Assembly (NCBI RefSeq): GCF_022397915.1
Contig: NZ_JAKEUO010000001.1
Coordinates: 511,258-575,257, forward strand
Source of the DNA: Vibrio sp. Isolate34
GTDB taxonomy: Bacteria > Pseudomonadota > Gammaproteobacteria > Enterobacterales > Vibrionaceae
Length of the DNA: 64,000 nt
Direction of reading: 5' to 3'
Below the pieces are notes generated by a model. The model was not told the DNA's origin. It worked only from the letters and a program-made list of their open reading frames with translations, and ran no database searches. Every line of letters starts with the position of its first letter. Position 1 is the first letter of the stretch. This document shows positions 29,425 to 42,984 of the stretch, piece after piece. The position numbers and the translations under genes are program-made.

Positions 29425-29450
29425 CAGTCATGGCGAAACCACCATGACTG
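29425..29450 (-). other. Intercistronic hairpin between fdx and iscX
   Basis: CAGTCATGG (29425-29433) and CCATGACTG (29442-29450), perfect 9-bp inverted repeat with an 8-nt loop and no T-run. It may be a message-processing or stability element separating iscX from the rest of the operon. Confidence 0.5.
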
Positions 29451-29461
29451 TAGAGAAGTTC

Positions 29462-29800
29462 TTAGTGATCTTCAGACGCTAGGTTCAATGTGTACTTTGG
29501 AATCTCTACTACAAGATCTTCATTAGCCACTTTTGCTTGGCAGCCAAGGCGAGATTCCATCTCTAAGCCCCATGCTTTATCTAGCATGTCGTCTTCTAGG
29601 TCGTCACTCTCTTCTAAAGAATCGAAACCTTCACGAATCACAACGTGACATGTTGTACATGCACACGATTTTTCACATGCGTGTTCAATACCAATACCGG
29701 CCTTCAATGCAACATCAAGAACCGTCTCACCAGTTTTTGCTTCTAAAACAGCGCCTTCTGGACATAGATCTTCGTGAGGTAAAACAATAATCTTTGGCAT
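29462..29800 (-). CDS. fdx: ISC-type 2Fe-2S ferredoxin
   Basis: A 112-aa adrenodoxin-type ferredoxin. Ligands Cys42, Cys48, Cys51 and Cys87 match the E. coli Fdx numbering, in the block ACEKSCACTTCHVV and GCQAKV. It provides electrons for cluster synthesis on IscU. It starts 20 bases after hscA. Confidence 0.97.
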   Translation of the reverse strand: MPKIIVLPHEDLCPEGAVLEAKTGETVLDVALKAGIGIEHACEKSCACTTCHVVIREGFDSLEESDDLEDDMLDKAWGLEMESRLGCQAKVANEDLVVEIPKYTLNLASEDH

Positions 29801-29820
29801 GTTTATCTATTCTCTAACTA

Positions 29821-31671
29821 TTAAATATTATCGACTGACTGACCTGACAGTGCAGCACGAATTGATTTATCCATACGACGAGAAGCAAAGTCTTGGCTTG
29901 CTTTGTCGGTATTCTTAATTTCTACTTCAATGGCATCAGCGCTGTCGCCATTGCGCACTTCGATGAGTGTTTCAATCGCTTGTAGCAGCTGCTGCTTTTC
30001 TTGTTCGTTAAGCAGTTCGTCGCCGTCAGCTTGCATCGCAGCAATAAGGCCTTCGATAACGCGATCCGCTTCTACGCGTTGTTCAGCAAGAGCACGCGCT
30101 TGCATGTCTTCTTTGGCGAACGTCATTGAGTCTTTTAGCATGTTCGCAACTTCATCATCGCTTAGGCCGTAAGAAGGCTTAACTTGGATTTCAGCTTGAA
30201 CACCCGTGCTCTTCTCCATAGCCGTAACTGATAGCAGGCCATCAGCATCAACTTGGTAAGTCACTCGAATATGCGCCGCGCCTGCAGCCATTGGTGGAAT
30301 GCCTTTTAGAGCAAAACGAGCCAGTGAACGACAGTCGTCAACCATTTCACGTTCGCCTTGCACGGTATGCACTGTCATTGCAGTTTGACCGTCTTTGAAC
30401 GTGGTAAATTCTTGCGCGCGAGCGACAGGGATCGTGGTATTACGAGGGATGATCTTTTCGACCAAGCCACCCATAGTTTCGATACCGAGCGATAACGGAA
30501 TAACGTCCAGAAGTAGCATTTCAGAGTCTGGCTTGTTGCCAACTAGGATGTCTGCTTGAATTGAAGCGCCAATCGCAACCACTTCATCAGGGTTAATGCT
30601 GGTTAACGGCGTGCGACCGAAGAAGTCACCAACCATTTCACGTACTAGCAATGTACGAGTAGAACCACCCACCATCACGACTTCTAGAACTTCGTCAGCG
30701 TCAACGTCTGCATCTTTCAAAGCACGACGGCATGAAAGCAATGTTTTCTTCACAAGTGGCTTGATGATGTTTTCAAACTCTTCGCGAGTTAACGAGCCAG
30801 ACCAACCTAGCACTTCAACATCAACACTGTCAGATGCTGATAAAGCAATCTTAGCTTCTGTCGCTGCATCAAGAAGAATACGGTTCTGTTCTGCTGTTAG
30901 CTCTGATAAGCCCATTTGCTCTTGGAAGTGATCAGCTACTAGATGGTCAAAGTCATCGCCGCCTAGTGCAGAGTCGCCGCCTGTTGCTAGCACTTCAAAA
31001 ACACCCTTAGATAGGCGTAGGATAGAGATATCAAACGTACCGCCACCTAAGTCGTAAACAGCGATAACACCCTCTTTACCTGAATCCAAGCCGTAAGCAA
31101 TCGCTGCCGCAGTAGGTTCATTAAGAAGACGTAACACGTGAAGACCAGCAAGTTGCGCCGCGTCTTTCGTACCTGCACGCTGTGCATCATCAAAGTACGC
31201 AGGAACGGTAATCACAGCACCAGCTAGATCGCCACCTAATGTTGACTCAGCACGTTGACCTAGCGCTCGCAGAATGTCTGCAGAGACTTGAATAGGGTTC
31301 TTGTTACCTTGCTCTGTACGAATCACAGGCAGACCATTATCACTTTCTTCAAACTGATATGGCAGAGACGGGTATCGCTGTTGGATATCTGACAATGAAC
31401 GACCGATTAATCGCTTCACCGAGATAATGGTATTTTTAGGATCAGTCTGTGCATTTGCACGTGCTTCATCGCCAGTTGTATATGACTCTGACGTATAGTG
31501 AACAACGGAAGGCAGAATACTGCGACCTTGTTGATCAACGAGCGTGCTCGCCTCACCACTGCGTACTGCCGCAACCAATGAGTTTGTTGTACCTAAATCA
31601 ATACCCACTGCAAGCTTGTGCTGGTGAGGAGCGGCGCTTTGCCCTGGTTCTGCAATCTGAAGTAGTGCCAT
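29821..31671 (-). CDS. hscA: Hsp70-type chaperone HscA for Fe-S transfer
   Basis: A 616-aa specialised Hsp70 (start [19 protein letters not shown], preceded by AAGGACACATCC). The longer frame from 31692 overlaps the hscB end and is not conserved. The ATPase domain has [24 protein letters not shown] and GGSTRTLLV; the substrate domain follows from about residue 390. It binds the LPPVK loop of IscU, present in this IscU at residues 99-103. Confidence 0.96.
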   Translation of the reverse strand: MALLQIAEPGQSAAPHQHKLAVGIDLGTTNSLVAAVRSGEASTLVDQQGRSILPSVVHYTSESYTTGDEARANAQTDPKNTIISVKRLIGRSLSDIQQRYPSLPYQFEESDNGLPVIRTEQGNKNPIQVSADILRALGQRAESTLGGDLAGAVITVPAYFDDAQRAGTKDAAQLAGLHVLRLLNEPTAAAIAYGLDSGKEGVIAVYDLGGGTFDISILRLSKGVFEVLATGGDSALGGDDFDHLVADHFQEQMGLSELTAEQNRILLDAATEAKIALSASDSVDVEVLGWSGSLTREEFENIIKPLVKKTLLSCRRALKDADVDADEVLEVVMVGGSTRTLLVREMVGDFFGRTPLTSINPDEVVAIGASIQADILVGNKPDSEMLLLDVIPLSLGIETMGGLVEKIIPRNTTIPVARAQEFTTFKDGQTAMTVHTVQGEREMVDDCRSLARFALKGIPPMAAGAAHIRVTYQVDADGLLSVTAMEKSTGVQAEIQVKPSYGLSDDEVANMLKDSMTFAKEDMQARALAEQRVEADRVIEGLIAAMQADGDELLNEQEKQQLLQAIETLIEVRNGDSADAIEVEIKNTDKASQDFASRRMDKSIRAALSGQSVDNI

Positions 31672-31693
31672 GGATGTGTCCTTGTTATACAAA

Positions 31694-32209
31694 CTAGCCG
31701 ATCAGACGATCTTCAACTAATTCGATTTCATTCTTTAATTTTGCAATAAACTTAAGCTTTCTTACTCGGTCTGCAGCTTCTAGCCAAGCTTCGCTGTCGA
31801 GTTCTTGTTGGATAGCACTTAATTGTTGTTTATACATTTTGCTAACCTTGCCTTCAAATGCAAATAGCGCATCTTCAGGATCAGAACTGTCGGTGATGTC
31901 TTCCAGCTCTTCACGTAATTCCATTTGCTCCATCAGGAACATAGGATCTTGCATGGTCTGCTGCTCGCCGCGAATATCCTCACCATGTTGCACTAACAGG
32001 TATTCAGCTCGGCTGATTGGATTCTTCAACACCTGGTACGCATCGTTAATTTGCGCAGCTTTTTGCACGGCTAATAGGCGATCACGCTCAGAAGCTGTGG
32101 CAAATTTATCAGGGTGGAATTGGCGTTGCAGATCTCTAAACTGAGAAGAAAGAAGGCTACCATCCAGTTGAAACTGAAGTGGTAGCCCAAATAATTCGAA
32201 ATGATTCAT
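31694..32209 (-). CDS. hscB: J-domain co-chaperone HscB
   Basis: A 171-aa protein with a J domain carrying the HPD motif in [15 protein letters not shown], and a C-terminal three-helix IscU-binding domain. It recruits IscU to HscA and stimulates ATP hydrolysis. It ends 22 bases before hscA. Confidence 0.95.
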   Translation of the reverse strand: MNHFELFGLPLQFQLDGSLLSSQFRDLQRQFHPDKFATASERDRLLAVQKAAQINDAYQVLKNPISRAEYLLVQHGEDIRGEQQTMQDPMFLMEQMELREELEDITDSSDPEDALFAFEGKVSKMYKQQLSAIQQELDSEAWLEAADRVRKLKFIAKLKNEIELVEDRLIG

Positions 32210-32293
32210 GTAACGGTGGTCCTAAGTTTAGGCTCTTTAAATAGAGCCTAATTTTATTCTTCGCTCACTATAAACGCTCAACGATTGAGGCGT

Positions 32294-32617
32294 TTATACA
32301 TTGAAGCTCTCACCACAACCACATTCGCCTTTCGCGTTCGGGTTGTTGAATTCAAAACCTTCGTTTAGGCCTTCTTTTACGTAATCAAGCTCAGTACCGT
32401 CTAGGTAAACGAGGCTCTTTGGATCAATGATGACCTTAACACCTGAATGCTCGAACACTTCGTCTTCTTCGTTAAGCTCGTCAACGAATTCCAGTACATA
32501 CGCCATACCCGAACAGCCAGTAGTTTTTACCGCTAAGCGTAACCCGATACCTTTACCTCGGTTATCTAGGAAAGCTTGAACTCGGCTTGCTGCCGTATCT
32601 GTCATGGTAATGGCCAT
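32294..32617 (-). CDS. iscA: A-type Fe-S carrier IscA
   Basis: A 107-aa carrier with the three conserved cysteines: Cys35 in TTGCSGMAY and two in the C-terminal CGCG segment (near 99 and 101). It receives and delivers clusters to apo-targets. It lies between iscU and hscB. Confidence 0.96.
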   Translation of the reverse strand: MAITMTDTAASRVQAFLDNRGKGIGLRLAVKTTGCSGMAYVLEFVDELNEEDEVFEHSGVKVIIDPKSLVYLDGTELDYVKEGLNEGFEFNNPNAKGECGCGESFNV

Positions 32618-32715
32618 ACTACAACCTTGTGTTTTATATAAATTGAGAACTCAGGGGGAGCACAAAGGGTGCTCCCAAATATTACTTTTTTGAAGTGATT
32701 ACGTTGTAGAAGCGA

Positions 32716-33093
32716 TTAGTGCTTCTTTTTGTAATCCGCAACTGCTGCTTTGATTGCATCTTCAGCAAGAATTGAACAGTGAACTTTCACTGGTGGTAAT
32801 TCTAGTTCTTCTGCAATTTCAGAGTTTTTGATAGCCGCTGCTTCATCAATGCTTTTACCTTTAACCCACTCAGTTACTAGTGAGCTAGAAGCGATTGCGC
32901 TACCGCAACCGTAAGTCTTGAATTTTGCGTCTTCAATAATACCTTCAGCAGATACTTTGATTTGCAGTTTCATTACGTCACCACAAGCCGGTGCGCCAAC
33001 CATGCCGCTACCTACACTTGGGTCTTCTTTATCAAACGAACCTACGTTACGTGGGTTTTCGTAGTGATCAATTACTTTTTCGCTATATGCCAT
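32716..33093 (-). CDS. iscU: Fe-S scaffold protein IscU
   Basis: A 125-aa scaffold on which the cluster is built. Ligand residues Cys37, Asp39, Cys63, His105 and Cys106 are all present (GAPACGDVM, YGCGSAIASS, KVHCSI), and the HscA recognition motif LPPVK is at 99-103. It starts 33 bases after iscS. Confidence 0.97.
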   Translation of the reverse strand: MAYSEKVIDHYENPRNVGSFDKEDPSVGSGMVGAPACGDVMKLQIKVSAEGIIEDAKFKTYGCGSAIASSSLVTEWVKGKSIDEAAAIKNSEIAEELELPPVKVHCSILAEDAIKAAVADYKKKH

Positions 33094-33126
33094 GATAGTT
33101 ACCTCGAATCCTCTATTTCCGTGAGA

Positions 33127-34341
33127 TTAGTGATGAGCCCACTCAACAGTGTTCAAATCAATCCCTTCTTTATACATATCCCATAGAGGAGACATGTCGC
33201 GTAATTTGTTTACCGCTACACGAATTTGTGCAATCGCGTAGTCGATTTCTTCTTCCGTTGTGAAGCGGCCGAATGAGAAACGTACTGAGCTGTGTGCCAG
33301 TTCATCGTTCAAACCAAGAGCACGTAGAACGTATGAAGGCTCAAGGCTTGCTGACGTACATGCAGAACCTGATGATACTGCTAGGTCTTTTAGAGACATA
33401 AGCAGAGACTCACCTTCAACGAAAGCGAAGCTCACGTTTAGGTTGTGTGGTACACGTTGGTCTAAGTCACCGTTTACCGTTACCGCTTCTAGATCTTGAA
33501 CACCTTTCAATAGGCGCTCACGAAGTGCTAGTGCGTGATCGTAATCTTTCTGCATGTCTTGCTTAGCAACAGCACAAGCTTCGCCCATACCCACGATTTG
33601 GTGAGTAGCAAGCGTACCTGAACGGAAACCACGCTCATGACCGCCACCGTGCATTTGTGCTTCAAGACGAATACGTGGCTTACGACGAACGTAAAGTGCA
33701 CCGATACCTTTAGGGCCATACATTTTGTGAGCTGAAAGTGAGATTAGGTCAACTTTCATCTCTTGTACGTCTAGTGGGATTTTACCCGCAGACTGAGCCG
33801 CATCAACGTGGAAGATGATCTTGCGTGAACGACATAGTTCGCCGATTGCAGAGATATCTTGGATTACACCAATCTCGTTGTTAACGTGCATGATAGAAAC
33901 TAGAACAGTGTCTTCACGCATTGCAGCTTGTAGCTTGTCTAGATCGATGATGCCGTTTGCTTCTGGCTCAAGGTAAGTTACCTCAAAACCTTCACGCTCT
34001 AGTTGGCGACATGGATCAAGAACCGCTTTATGTTCTGTTTTGCACGTAATTACGTGCTTACCTTTTTTCTCGTAAAAGTGCGCTGCACCTTTAATAGCAA
34101 GGTTATCTGACTCTGTAGCACCAGAAGTGAAAACAATTTCACGTGGGTCTGCATTTAGTAGGTCAGCAATTTGCTCACGAGCATTATCTACTGCTTCTTC
34201 TGCCTGCCAGCCGTAACGGTGTGAACGAGATGCAGGGTTACCGAAGTTACCGTCCATCGTCATGCACTGAACCATTTTCTCAGCAACTCGTGGATCGACT
34301 GGGCATGTAGCTGAATAGTCAAAGTAAATAGGCAGTTTCAT
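33127..34341 (-). CDS. iscS: Cysteine desulfurase IscS
   Basis: A 404-aa PLP enzyme that supplies sulfur for clusters and for tRNA thiolation. The PLP lysine is Lys206 in [11 protein letters not shown] and the persulfide Cys is Cys328 in [10 protein letters not shown], as in E. coli. It starts 27 bases after iscR. Confidence 0.98.
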   Translation of the reverse strand: MKLPIYFDYSATCPVDPRVAEKMVQCMTMDGNFGNPASRSHRYGWQAEEAVDNAREQIADLLNADPREIVFTSGATESDNLAIKGAAHFYEKKGKHVITCKTEHKAVLDPCRQLEREGFEVTYLEPEANGIIDLDKLQAAMREDTVLVSIMHVNNEIGVIQDISAIGELCRSRKIIFHVDAAQSAGKIPLDVQEMKVDLISLSAHKMYGPKGIGALYVRRKPRIRLEAQMHGGGHERGFRSGTLATHQIVGMGEACAVAKQDMQKDYDHALALRERLLKGVQDLEAVTVNGDLDQRVPHNLNVSFAFVEGESLLMSLKDLAVSSGSACTSASLEPSYVLRALGLNDELAHSSVRFSFGRFTTEEEIDYAIAQIRVAVNKLRDMSPLWDMYKEGIDLNTVEWAHH

Positions 34342-34368
34342 TTTCTACTCCAATGTAAAAACTGACCG

Positions 34369-34890
34369 CTAAGAGCGGGCATTAACACCGTGAGGTGCTG
34401 CACTAATCGTTGTAGTGCTCGTATTTTTATGTGCAAAACCATTATTAACCGCAAGATCGATATCTTGACGATCAGAAATTTCTAAAACTTCGTTATCTTT
34501 CATTAGCTCACCGAGCGTAATGTCGTTTAAGAAGCTGCTGATTCGGGAGCTTAAATCACGCCATAGAGTGTGAGTTAAACAACGACTACCACCTTGGCAA
34601 TCTGCTCGACCGTGACACTTAGTCGCATCCACTGATTCGTCTACTGCTGCAATCACAGTTCCGACAGCGATGTCGCTCGCTTCAGCACCTAAACGGTAAC
34701 CACCACCAGGGCCGCGAACACTAGCAACTAAGCCAGCTTTACGTAACTTAGAAAAAAGTTGCTCTAAGTAAGATAACGAGATGCCTTGTCGCTCTGAAAT
34801 ATCAGCCAGAGGAACTGGGCTTTTTTGCGAATGCAGTGCTACATCTAGCATAGCTGTTACCGCATATCTTCCTTTAGATGTAAGTTTCAT
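34369..34890 (-). CDS. iscR: Rrf2-family Fe-S sensing repressor IscR
   Basis: A 173-aa regulator from [20 protein letters not shown]. The frame starting at 34908 adds six unconserved residues. It has a winged helix and the 2Fe-2S ligands Cys92, Cys98, Cys104 and His107. Holo-IscR represses its own operon. The C-terminal tail is about 10 residues longer than in E. coli. Two abutting type-1 IscR boxes lie upstream. Confidence 0.96.
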   Translation of the reverse strand: MKLTSKGRYAVTAMLDVALHSQKSPVPLADISERQGISLSYLEQLFSKLRKAGLVASVRGPGGGYRLGAEASDIAVGTVIAAVDESVDATKCHGRADCQGGSRCLTHTLWRDLSSRISSFLNDITLGELMKDNEVLEISDRQDIDLAVNNGFAHKNTSTTTISAAPHGVNARS

Positions 34891-34932
34891 ATCACACCGT
34901 ATCCACATTGTTTATGTGGTTGGAATCTTCCC

Positions 34933-34957
34933 ATACCCGACTAAATTGGTCAAGTAT
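34933..34957 (-). promoter_or_regulatory. IscR type-1 box, proximal to iscR
   Basis: On the minus strand a 25-bp dyad begins ATACTTGACC and ends AGTCGGGTAT. It matches the IscR type-1 consensus ATASYYGACT-N5-AGTCRRSTAT with one mismatch (GACC for GACT). It is 43 bases upstream of the iscR start. Confidence 0.8.
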
Positions 34958-34982
34958 TTAGTTGACTATTTTAGTCAGGTAT
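34958..34982 (-). promoter_or_regulatory. IscR type-1 box, distal
   Basis: On the minus strand the dyad begins ATACCTGACT and ends AGTCAACTAA, matching the type-1 consensus except at the last base. It abuts the proximal box with no spacer, giving two operators in tandem at the isc promoter. Confidence 0.8.
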
Positions 34983-35006
34983 TCACCCTTAACTATTGTA
35001 TGGGCT

Positions 35007-35735
35007 TTATTTATCGTTTTTGCTCTTCTCAATCGAAGTCAAAATACCGCGAAGTGTGTTGATTTCTTGGAGTTCTGGACGAGCACGGCTAAATAGACGA
35101 CGTAGCTTGTTCATCACCTGACCCGGCTTATCCTTAGAGATAAATTGGGTATCGATGATCACTTTTTCAAGGTGTTCGTAGAACATTTCTAGTTCGTCGT
35201 GACGTGGGTACTCATCTTGTTGCTGTGGCTGATATTGGCTAGCGACCATATCAAGGTGTGCAACACGTACTTCGTAGCTTAATGTCTGTACAGCCATTGC
35301 TAGGTTTAGCGAGCTGTATTCTGGGTTAGCTGGAATACATACATGGTAATGACACTTCTGCAGCTCATCATTAGTTAAGCCAGTACGCTCACGGCCAAAG
35401 ACTAATGCTACTGGGTGCTTCTGACCTTCAACTGCAAACTTTTCACCACACTCGCGAGGCTCAAGCATTGGCCATTCAAGCGTACGAGAACGAGCACTTG
35501 AACCCACAACCAAACCGCAGTCTTTTACTGCTTCTTCAAGAGTAGAAACAATCGTCGCGTTTTCTGCGATGTCACCTGCACCAGCAGCCAGTGCTAAGGT
35601 CTGCTCGTCAACTTCACATTGAGGGTCTACAAGAACTAATTGACTCAAACCCATCACTTTCATTGCGCGAGCTGCTGATCCGATATTTCCCGAATGAGAC
35701 GTACCAACCAGAACGACTTTTACATTGTCTAACAT
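35007..35735 (-). CDS. trmJ: tRNA (cytidine/uridine-2'-O-)-methyltransferase TrmJ
   Basis: A SPOUT-class methyltransferase acting on position 32 of tRNA. From [19 protein letters not shown] it is 242 aa; GTG codons up to 35750 extend the frame but are not conserved. The knot motifs [15 protein letters not shown] and [17 protein letters not shown] are intact. It is divergent from suhB, as in E. coli. Confidence 0.94.
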   Translation of the reverse strand: MLDNVKVVLVGTSHSGNIGSAARAMKVMGLSQLVLVDPQCEVDEQTLALAAGAGDIAENATIVSTLEEAVKDCGLVVGSSARSRTLEWPMLEPRECGEKFAVEGQKHPVALVFGRERTGLTNDELQKCHYHVCIPANPEYSSLNLAMAVQTLSYEVRVAHLDMVASQYQPQQQDEYPRHDELEMFYEHLEKVIIDTQFISKDKPGQVMNKLRRLFSRARPELQEINTLRGILTSIEKSKNDK

Positions 35736-35858
35736 GCTATATGACACCACTTTAAAAATAATCGCGAGATATTAACACATAGCAAAGTAAAATGGTCAGA
35801 CCCTTCGCGGAATGTGAAACCAAGAGTTCAAAAAATAACCACTTCCCTTTTGGTAAAA

Positions 35859-35870
35859 CTTTGGTATACT
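35859..35870 (+). promoter_or_regulatory. Candidate extended -10 promoter of suhB
   Basis: CTTTGGTATACT contains TGG-TATACT, an extended -10 element, 47 bases before the suhB ATG. No good -35 hexamer was found at 17 bases. Confidence 0.45.
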
Positions 35871-35916
35871 CGCCGCCGCTTTAAATTGTTCTTTAACATC
35901 TTGTGGGAAAAACCAT

Positions 35917-36720
35917 ATGCATCCAATGCTAAACATTGCGATACGCGCTGCGCGTAAAGCTGGCAACCATATTGCTAAATCTCTAGAAACAACTGATAAG
36001 ATCGAAACGTCTCTAAAAGGTAACAACGATTACGTTACTAACATTGCTCAAGAAGCTGAGTACATGATCATTGAGACAATCAAAGCATCTTACCCAGAGC
36101 ACAGCATTATTTCTGAAGAGAAAGGCCTGACTGAAGGTAAAGACTCTGACGTACAATGGATCGTTGACCCACTAGATGGCACCAACAACTTTGTAAAAGG
36201 TTTCCCTCACTTCTCTGTATCTATCGCTGTTCGCATGAACGGTCGTACAGAAGTTGCTTGTGTTTATGACCCAATGCTAAACGAGCTATTCACAGCTCAA
36301 CGTGGCGCTGGCGCTCAACTTAACAACGCTCGTATGCGTGTTACTCAACTTAAAGACCTTCAAGGTACTGTTCTAGCGACTGGTTTCCCATTCAAGCAAA
36401 AACAACACTCTGAATCTTTCATGAAGATCATCTCTGGTCTATTCATCGACTGTGCTGACTTCCGTCGTACAGGTTCTCCTGCTCTTGACCTATGTTACCT
36501 AGCTGCTGGCCGTGTTGATGGTTACCTAGAACTAGGCCTTAAGCCATGGGATCTAGCAGCTGGCGACCTAATCGCTCGTGAAGCTGGTGCTATCATGACT
36601 GACTTTGCTGGCGGTACTGATTACATGACGTCTGGTAATGTTGTTGCTTCAAGCGCACGTGGTGTTAAGTCTATTCTTAAGCACGTTCGTGAGAACGCTA
36701 ACGAAGGTATGCTGAAGTAA
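35917..36720 (+). CDS. suhB: Inositol-1-monophosphatase family protein SuhB
   Basis: A 267-aa Mg-dependent phosphatase with the signatures WIVDPLDGTNNFVKGFP and WDLAAGDLIAREAG. In E. coli SuhB also binds RNA polymerase and supports rRNA antitermination, so the enzyme activity may not be its main role. It is a single gene divergent from trmJ and ends at a clear terminator. Confidence 0.95.
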   Translation: MHPMLNIAIRAARKAGNHIAKSLETTDKIETSLKGNNDYVTNIAQEAEYMIIETIKASYPEHSIISEEKGLTEGKDSDVQWIVDPLDGTNNFVKGFPHFSVSIAVRMNGRTEVACVYDPMLNELFTAQRGAGAQLNNARMRVTQLKDLQGTVLATGFPFKQKQHSESFMKIISGLFIDCADFRRTGSPALDLCYLAAGRVDGYLELGLKPWDLAAGDLIAREAGAIMTDFAGGTDYMTSGNVVASSARGVKSILKHVRENANEGMLK

Positions 36721-36773
36721 TTCAGGCCTTACGTTGAAGCTCTCTTATTTAAGAAAGCATAAGAATTTCAAAG

Positions 36774-36796
36774 CCTCGCAATCGCGAGGTTTTTTT
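36774..36796 (+). terminator. Terminator of suhB
   Basis: CCTCGC (36774-36779) and GCGAGG (36784-36789) with loop AATC, followed by TTTTTTT. Confidence 0.9.
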
Positions 36797-36804
36797 GTAT
36801 CTGC

Positions 36805-36844
<40 letters not shown>

Positions 36845-36924
36845 GATCAGGACATCTCTTAGTGAACTGAAGTTCAACACACATCAACGCTAAATTGTAT
36901 TGAGTTTCCCTAGAATACAGACGT

Positions 36925-36958
36925 AAAAAAACCGCTAGTTGCCTAGCGGTTTTTTTTT
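36925..36958. terminator. Bidirectional terminator downstream of secF
   Basis: ACCGCTAG (36931-36938) and CTAGCGGT (36943-36950) with loop TTGC, flanked by a long A-run on the left and T-run on the right. It serves the minus-strand yajC-secDF unit. Confidence 0.9.
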
Positions 36959-36985
36959 GTTTAGCGAAACCTATTAAGCCAAGGC

Positions 36986-37933
36986 CTAAGGCATTTCGTC
37001 AAACTCTTCGCCTTCTTTTTCCACTTGTGGTGGCATTAGGTGCTCACGCGTAATACCCAACTTCATAGCTAGTGCAGATGCAACGTAGATAGAAGAGTAA
37101 GTACCAACCGTAATACCTAATAGAAGTGCGGTTGCGAAGCCGTGAATCATAGCGCCGCCCTGAACGAACAGTGCGATAACTACGAACAACGTAGTACCAG
37201 AAGTGATCAATGTACGGCTCAATGTTTGTGTAATTGAGCTGTTCAGTACTTCAGGTGCTTCACCTTTACGCATCTTACGGAAGTTCTCACGGATACGGTC
37301 GAATACAACGATGGTATCGTTGAGGGAGTAACCGACTACCGTCAGCAAGGCTGCTACGATGGTCAGGTCTACCTCAATTTGCATTAGAGAGAACACACCA
37401 AGTGTGATGATAACATCGTGCGCAAGTGCTAATACCGCACCCGCTGCCAAACGCCATTCAAATCGCACTGATACGTAGATCAAGATACAGATAAGAGAAA
37501 CTAGGATAGCAAGGCCACCCGCTTCTGTTAGTTCGTCACCCACGTTAGGACCAACGAACTCGATACGACGCATTTCAACTTGCTCACCAGTACCGCTCTC
37601 AATAGCAGAAAGGATCTGGTTACCAAGTGTCTCGCCCGCTACGCCATCACGTGGACGTAGACGAACCATTACATCACGAGCTGAACCGAAGTTCTGTACC
37701 GTTGCATCACCAAAGCCTTCGGCTTCTAGTGCACTTCGGATATCAGGAAGGTGTGCTGGTTGTTCAAAGCCAACTTCAATCAGAGTACCGCCAGTAAAAT
37801 CTAGACCCCAGTTCAACGATTTCGTTGTTAGGGTGAAGATAGCAGTACCAATCATCAAGATAGAAAAAACAAAGGCAACCTTTGACCAACGCATAAAGTC
37901 GATCATTTTGTCTGCTTTTAGAATCTGAAACAT
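36986..37933 (-). CDS. secF: Protein translocase subunit SecF
   Basis: A 315-aa inner-membrane protein with six TM helices and a periplasmic P1-like domain. Signatures are GLDFTGGTLIEVGF near the start and VVGYSLNDTIVVFDRIREN in the membrane core. With SecD and YajC it uses the proton motive force to complete export through SecYEG. It starts 14 bases after secD. Confidence 0.97.
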   Translation of the reverse strand: MFQILKADKMIDFMRWSKVAFVFSILMIGTAIFTLTTKSLNWGLDFTGGTLIEVGFEQPAHLPDIRSALEAEGFGDATVQNFGSARDVMVRLRPRDGVAGETLGNQILSAIESGTGEQVEMRRIEFVGPNVGDELTEAGGLAILVSLICILIYVSVRFEWRLAAGAVLALAHDVIITLGVFSLMQIEVDLTIVAALLTVVGYSLNDTIVVFDRIRENFRKMRKGEAPEVLNSSITQTLSRTLITSGTTLFVVIALFVQGGAMIHGFATALLLGITVGTYSSIYVASALAMKLGITREHLMPPQVEKEGEEFDEMP

Positions 37934-37947
37934 ATTAATTCCTAGCC

Positions 37948-39804
37948 TTAGATCGACAGTTTTTTAACGCGTTTGCCGCCATACATCAGGTTCACGATAC
38001 AACGTGTTCCGACAATAGCTGTAAACATTGAAGTCAAGATACCGATAGACAGCGTTACCGCGAAGCCTTTAATCGCACCAGTACCCACAGCAAATAGAAT
38101 GATTGCTGTTAGTAGTGTGGTGATGTTGGCATCGGCGATGGTACTGAATGCGTTCGCGTAACCTTGGTGAATCGCTTGTTGTGGACTGCGTCCATCTCGA
38201 AGCTCTTCACGTATACGCTCAAAGATCAGAACGTTCGCATCAACCGCCATACCGACAGTTAATACGATACCGGCAATACCTGGCAGGGTCATGGTTGCCC
38301 CCGGAATCATCGACATCACACCGATGATCAACACCAAGTTAGCCATTAGTGCAACGTTCGCAATCAGACCAAAGCTACGGTAGTAAAGCAGTGTAAATAG
38401 CATTACTGCAGCCATACCCCAAACCATCGCCATGATACCCATATCGATGTTTTGTTGACCCATAGATGGACCAATCGTACGTTCTTCGACAATCGAGATA
38501 GGTGCAATTAGAGCACCAGCACGCAGTAGAAGTGCCAAGTTATGAGCTTCAGCCGTTGAGTCGATACCAGTAATACGGAAGTTACGACCAAGTGCAGACT
38601 GAATCGTCGCTTGGTTAATCACTTCTTCGTGCTTACTTAAGATCACTCGGCCTTCAGGTGTTTTACGACCGCTGTCTTTGTACTCTGCAAATACCGTTGC
38701 CATTAGCTTACCGATATTTTGACGAGAGAACGCAGACATCTTGCTACCACCTTCGCTGTCTAGCGAGATGTTAACTTGAGGACGACCATATTCATCAACA
38801 CTTGAGCTTGCATCAGTAATACTTGAACCGCCTAGGATAACGCGCTTCTTAAGTACCACAGGGCGACCATCACGATCTTGCTTGATTTCACTACCCGCAG
38901 GGGCACGACCAGAAGCGGCAGCGGCTAAATCAGCACTGCTATCTACTTCACGGAACTCAAGTGTCGCCGTCGCACCAAGAATTTCTTTAGCACGAGCCGT
39001 GTCTTGAACACCAGGCAATTCCACTACGATACGGCTAGCGCCTTGACGTTGAACCAAAGGCTCAGCAACACCAAGTTCGTTCACACGGTTACGTAGAATG
39101 GTAATGTTTTGCTCTACCGCATAGTTGCGGATTTCTTGAAGACGAGTCTCTGTGAAGCTAGCAACCAAAGAGAAACGACCGTTAGATTCAGAATCTACAA
39201 ACGTCATGTCTTGGTGCTTAGATTGCAGTAGCGATTTCGCTTCAGCAAGCTGCTCTGCATTACGTAGAATCACTTCAACCGCATCTTTACCAGATGGGCG
39301 AATTGCACGGTAACGGATTTTCTCTTCACGAAGTTCGCTACGGAACGCTTCTTCTTGTTGGCCAACCAGCTTTTGCATCGCAGCGTCCATATCCACTTCC
39401 ATCAAGAAGTGAACACCACCACGTAGGTCAAGACCAAGCTTCATTGGTGCAGCACCAATAGATTCAAGCCAATCAGGGGTTGAAGCTGCTAAGTTTAAAG
39501 CAACGATTACATCTTCATCTAATGCTTCAGTGATGACATCACGGGCACTAATTTGAGAGTCTGTATCGTTAAAGCGAACAAGAATGGAACCGTTTTCTAG
39601 AGCAACGGATTTAGTAGAAAGGTTTTCAGCTTCAAGAGCATTGGTGACAGCATCCAGCGTAGACATATCTACAGAGGCGCCACGCGCCCCTGTAACTTGA
39701 ACTGCCGGATCTTCACCGTATATATTCGGAAGTGCGTACAACGCAGCGATGGCGATAGTAAACACCACCATCAGGTACTTCCATAACGGGTAACGGTTTA
39801 GCAC
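37948..39804 (-). CDS. secD: Protein translocase subunit SecD
   Basis: A 618-aa partner of SecF with a large periplasmic domain between TM1 and TM2 ([34 protein letters not shown]) and the RND-like membrane core [24 protein letters not shown]. The length matches the family. It lies 20 bases after yajC. Confidence 0.97.
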   Translation of the reverse strand: MLNRYPLWKYLMVVFTIAIAALYALPNIYGEDPAVQVTGARGASVDMSTLDAVTNALEAENLSTKSVALENGSILVRFNDTDSQISARDVITEALDEDVIVALNLAASTPDWLESIGAAPMKLGLDLRGGVHFLMEVDMDAAMQKLVGQQEEAFRSELREEKIRYRAIRPSGKDAVEVILRNAEQLAEAKSLLQSKHQDMTFVDSESNGRFSLVASFTETRLQEIRNYAVEQNITILRNRVNELGVAEPLVQRQGASRIVVELPGVQDTARAKEILGATATLEFREVDSSADLAAAASGRAPAGSEIKQDRDGRPVVLKKRVILGGSSITDASSSVDEYGRPQVNISLDSEGGSKMSAFSRQNIGKLMATVFAEYKDSGRKTPEGRVILSKHEEVINQATIQSALGRNFRITGIDSTAEAHNLALLLRAGALIAPISIVEERTIGPSMGQQNIDMGIMAMVWGMAAVMLFTLLYYRSFGLIANVALMANLVLIIGVMSMIPGATMTLPGIAGIVLTVGMAVDANVLIFERIREELRDGRSPQQAIHQGYANAFSTIADANITTLLTAIILFAVGTGAIKGFAVTLSIGILTSMFTAIVGTRCIVNLMYGGKRVKKLSI

Positions 39805-39824
39805 AGCGAGGATCCTCTAGCTGT

Positions 39825-40154
39825 TTATAGAGATTTCAGAGTACCTTTTGGTAGCACTGCTGTAACGAAGTCTTTCTTGATAACTACTTCGTTGTTTGCA
39901 TTCAGTTCGATAGCAACGTAGTCGCTGTCTTCTGCAATCTTAGTGATCTTGCCGATTAGGCCGCCGCTTGTAAGAACTTCATCACCTTTGCCCATAGAAG
40001 ACATAAGGTTCTTGTGCTCTTTAACACGCTTAGCTTGTGGACGGTAGATCATGAAGTAGAAGATCACAGCGAACATACCTAGCATGATAAGCATTTCGAA
40101 ACCGCCGCCTGCTGGTGCACCTTCTGCTGCTGCGTGAGCTTGAGAAATAAACAT
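39825..40154 (-). CDS. yajC: Sec translocon accessory protein YajC
   Basis: A 109-aa protein with a single TM helix (about residues 20-40, LIMLGMFAVIFYFMIYRPQAKR) and a small cytoplasmic domain containing GDEVLTSGGLIGKI. It is associated with SecDF. Standard order tgt-yajC-secD-secF is kept. Confidence 0.96.
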   Translation of the reverse strand: MFISQAHAAAEGAPAGGGFEMLIMLGMFAVIFYFMIYRPQAKRVKEHKNLMSSMGKGDEVLTSGGLIGKITKIAEDSDYVAIELNANNEVVIKKDFVTAVLPKGTLKSL

Positions 40155-40266
40155 TTAAAACATCCTCTATTTATATTTTCGTAATTGTTTGTCTAATTGG
40201 GTTGCATCCCTTTATTTTCAAGCCCCATCACTCGGAAGAGAGATAGGGCTCGCAAAAAAAGAAATA

Positions 40267-41451
<1,185 letters not shown>

Positions 41452-41598
41452 TTAAGCCAAACAAAAGCTCAGTCCAGTGGGTTCTATGAGGAGCGGTCGC
41501 GTATTCCTTGCGAGAGATTAGACAGACACCCTGCCCGACTCCTAGCTTACTGCTAGCACCCGTAAATTCTTATGTATACCGCTTATAACTAGCTTAAA

Positions 41599-42984
<1,386 letters not shown>

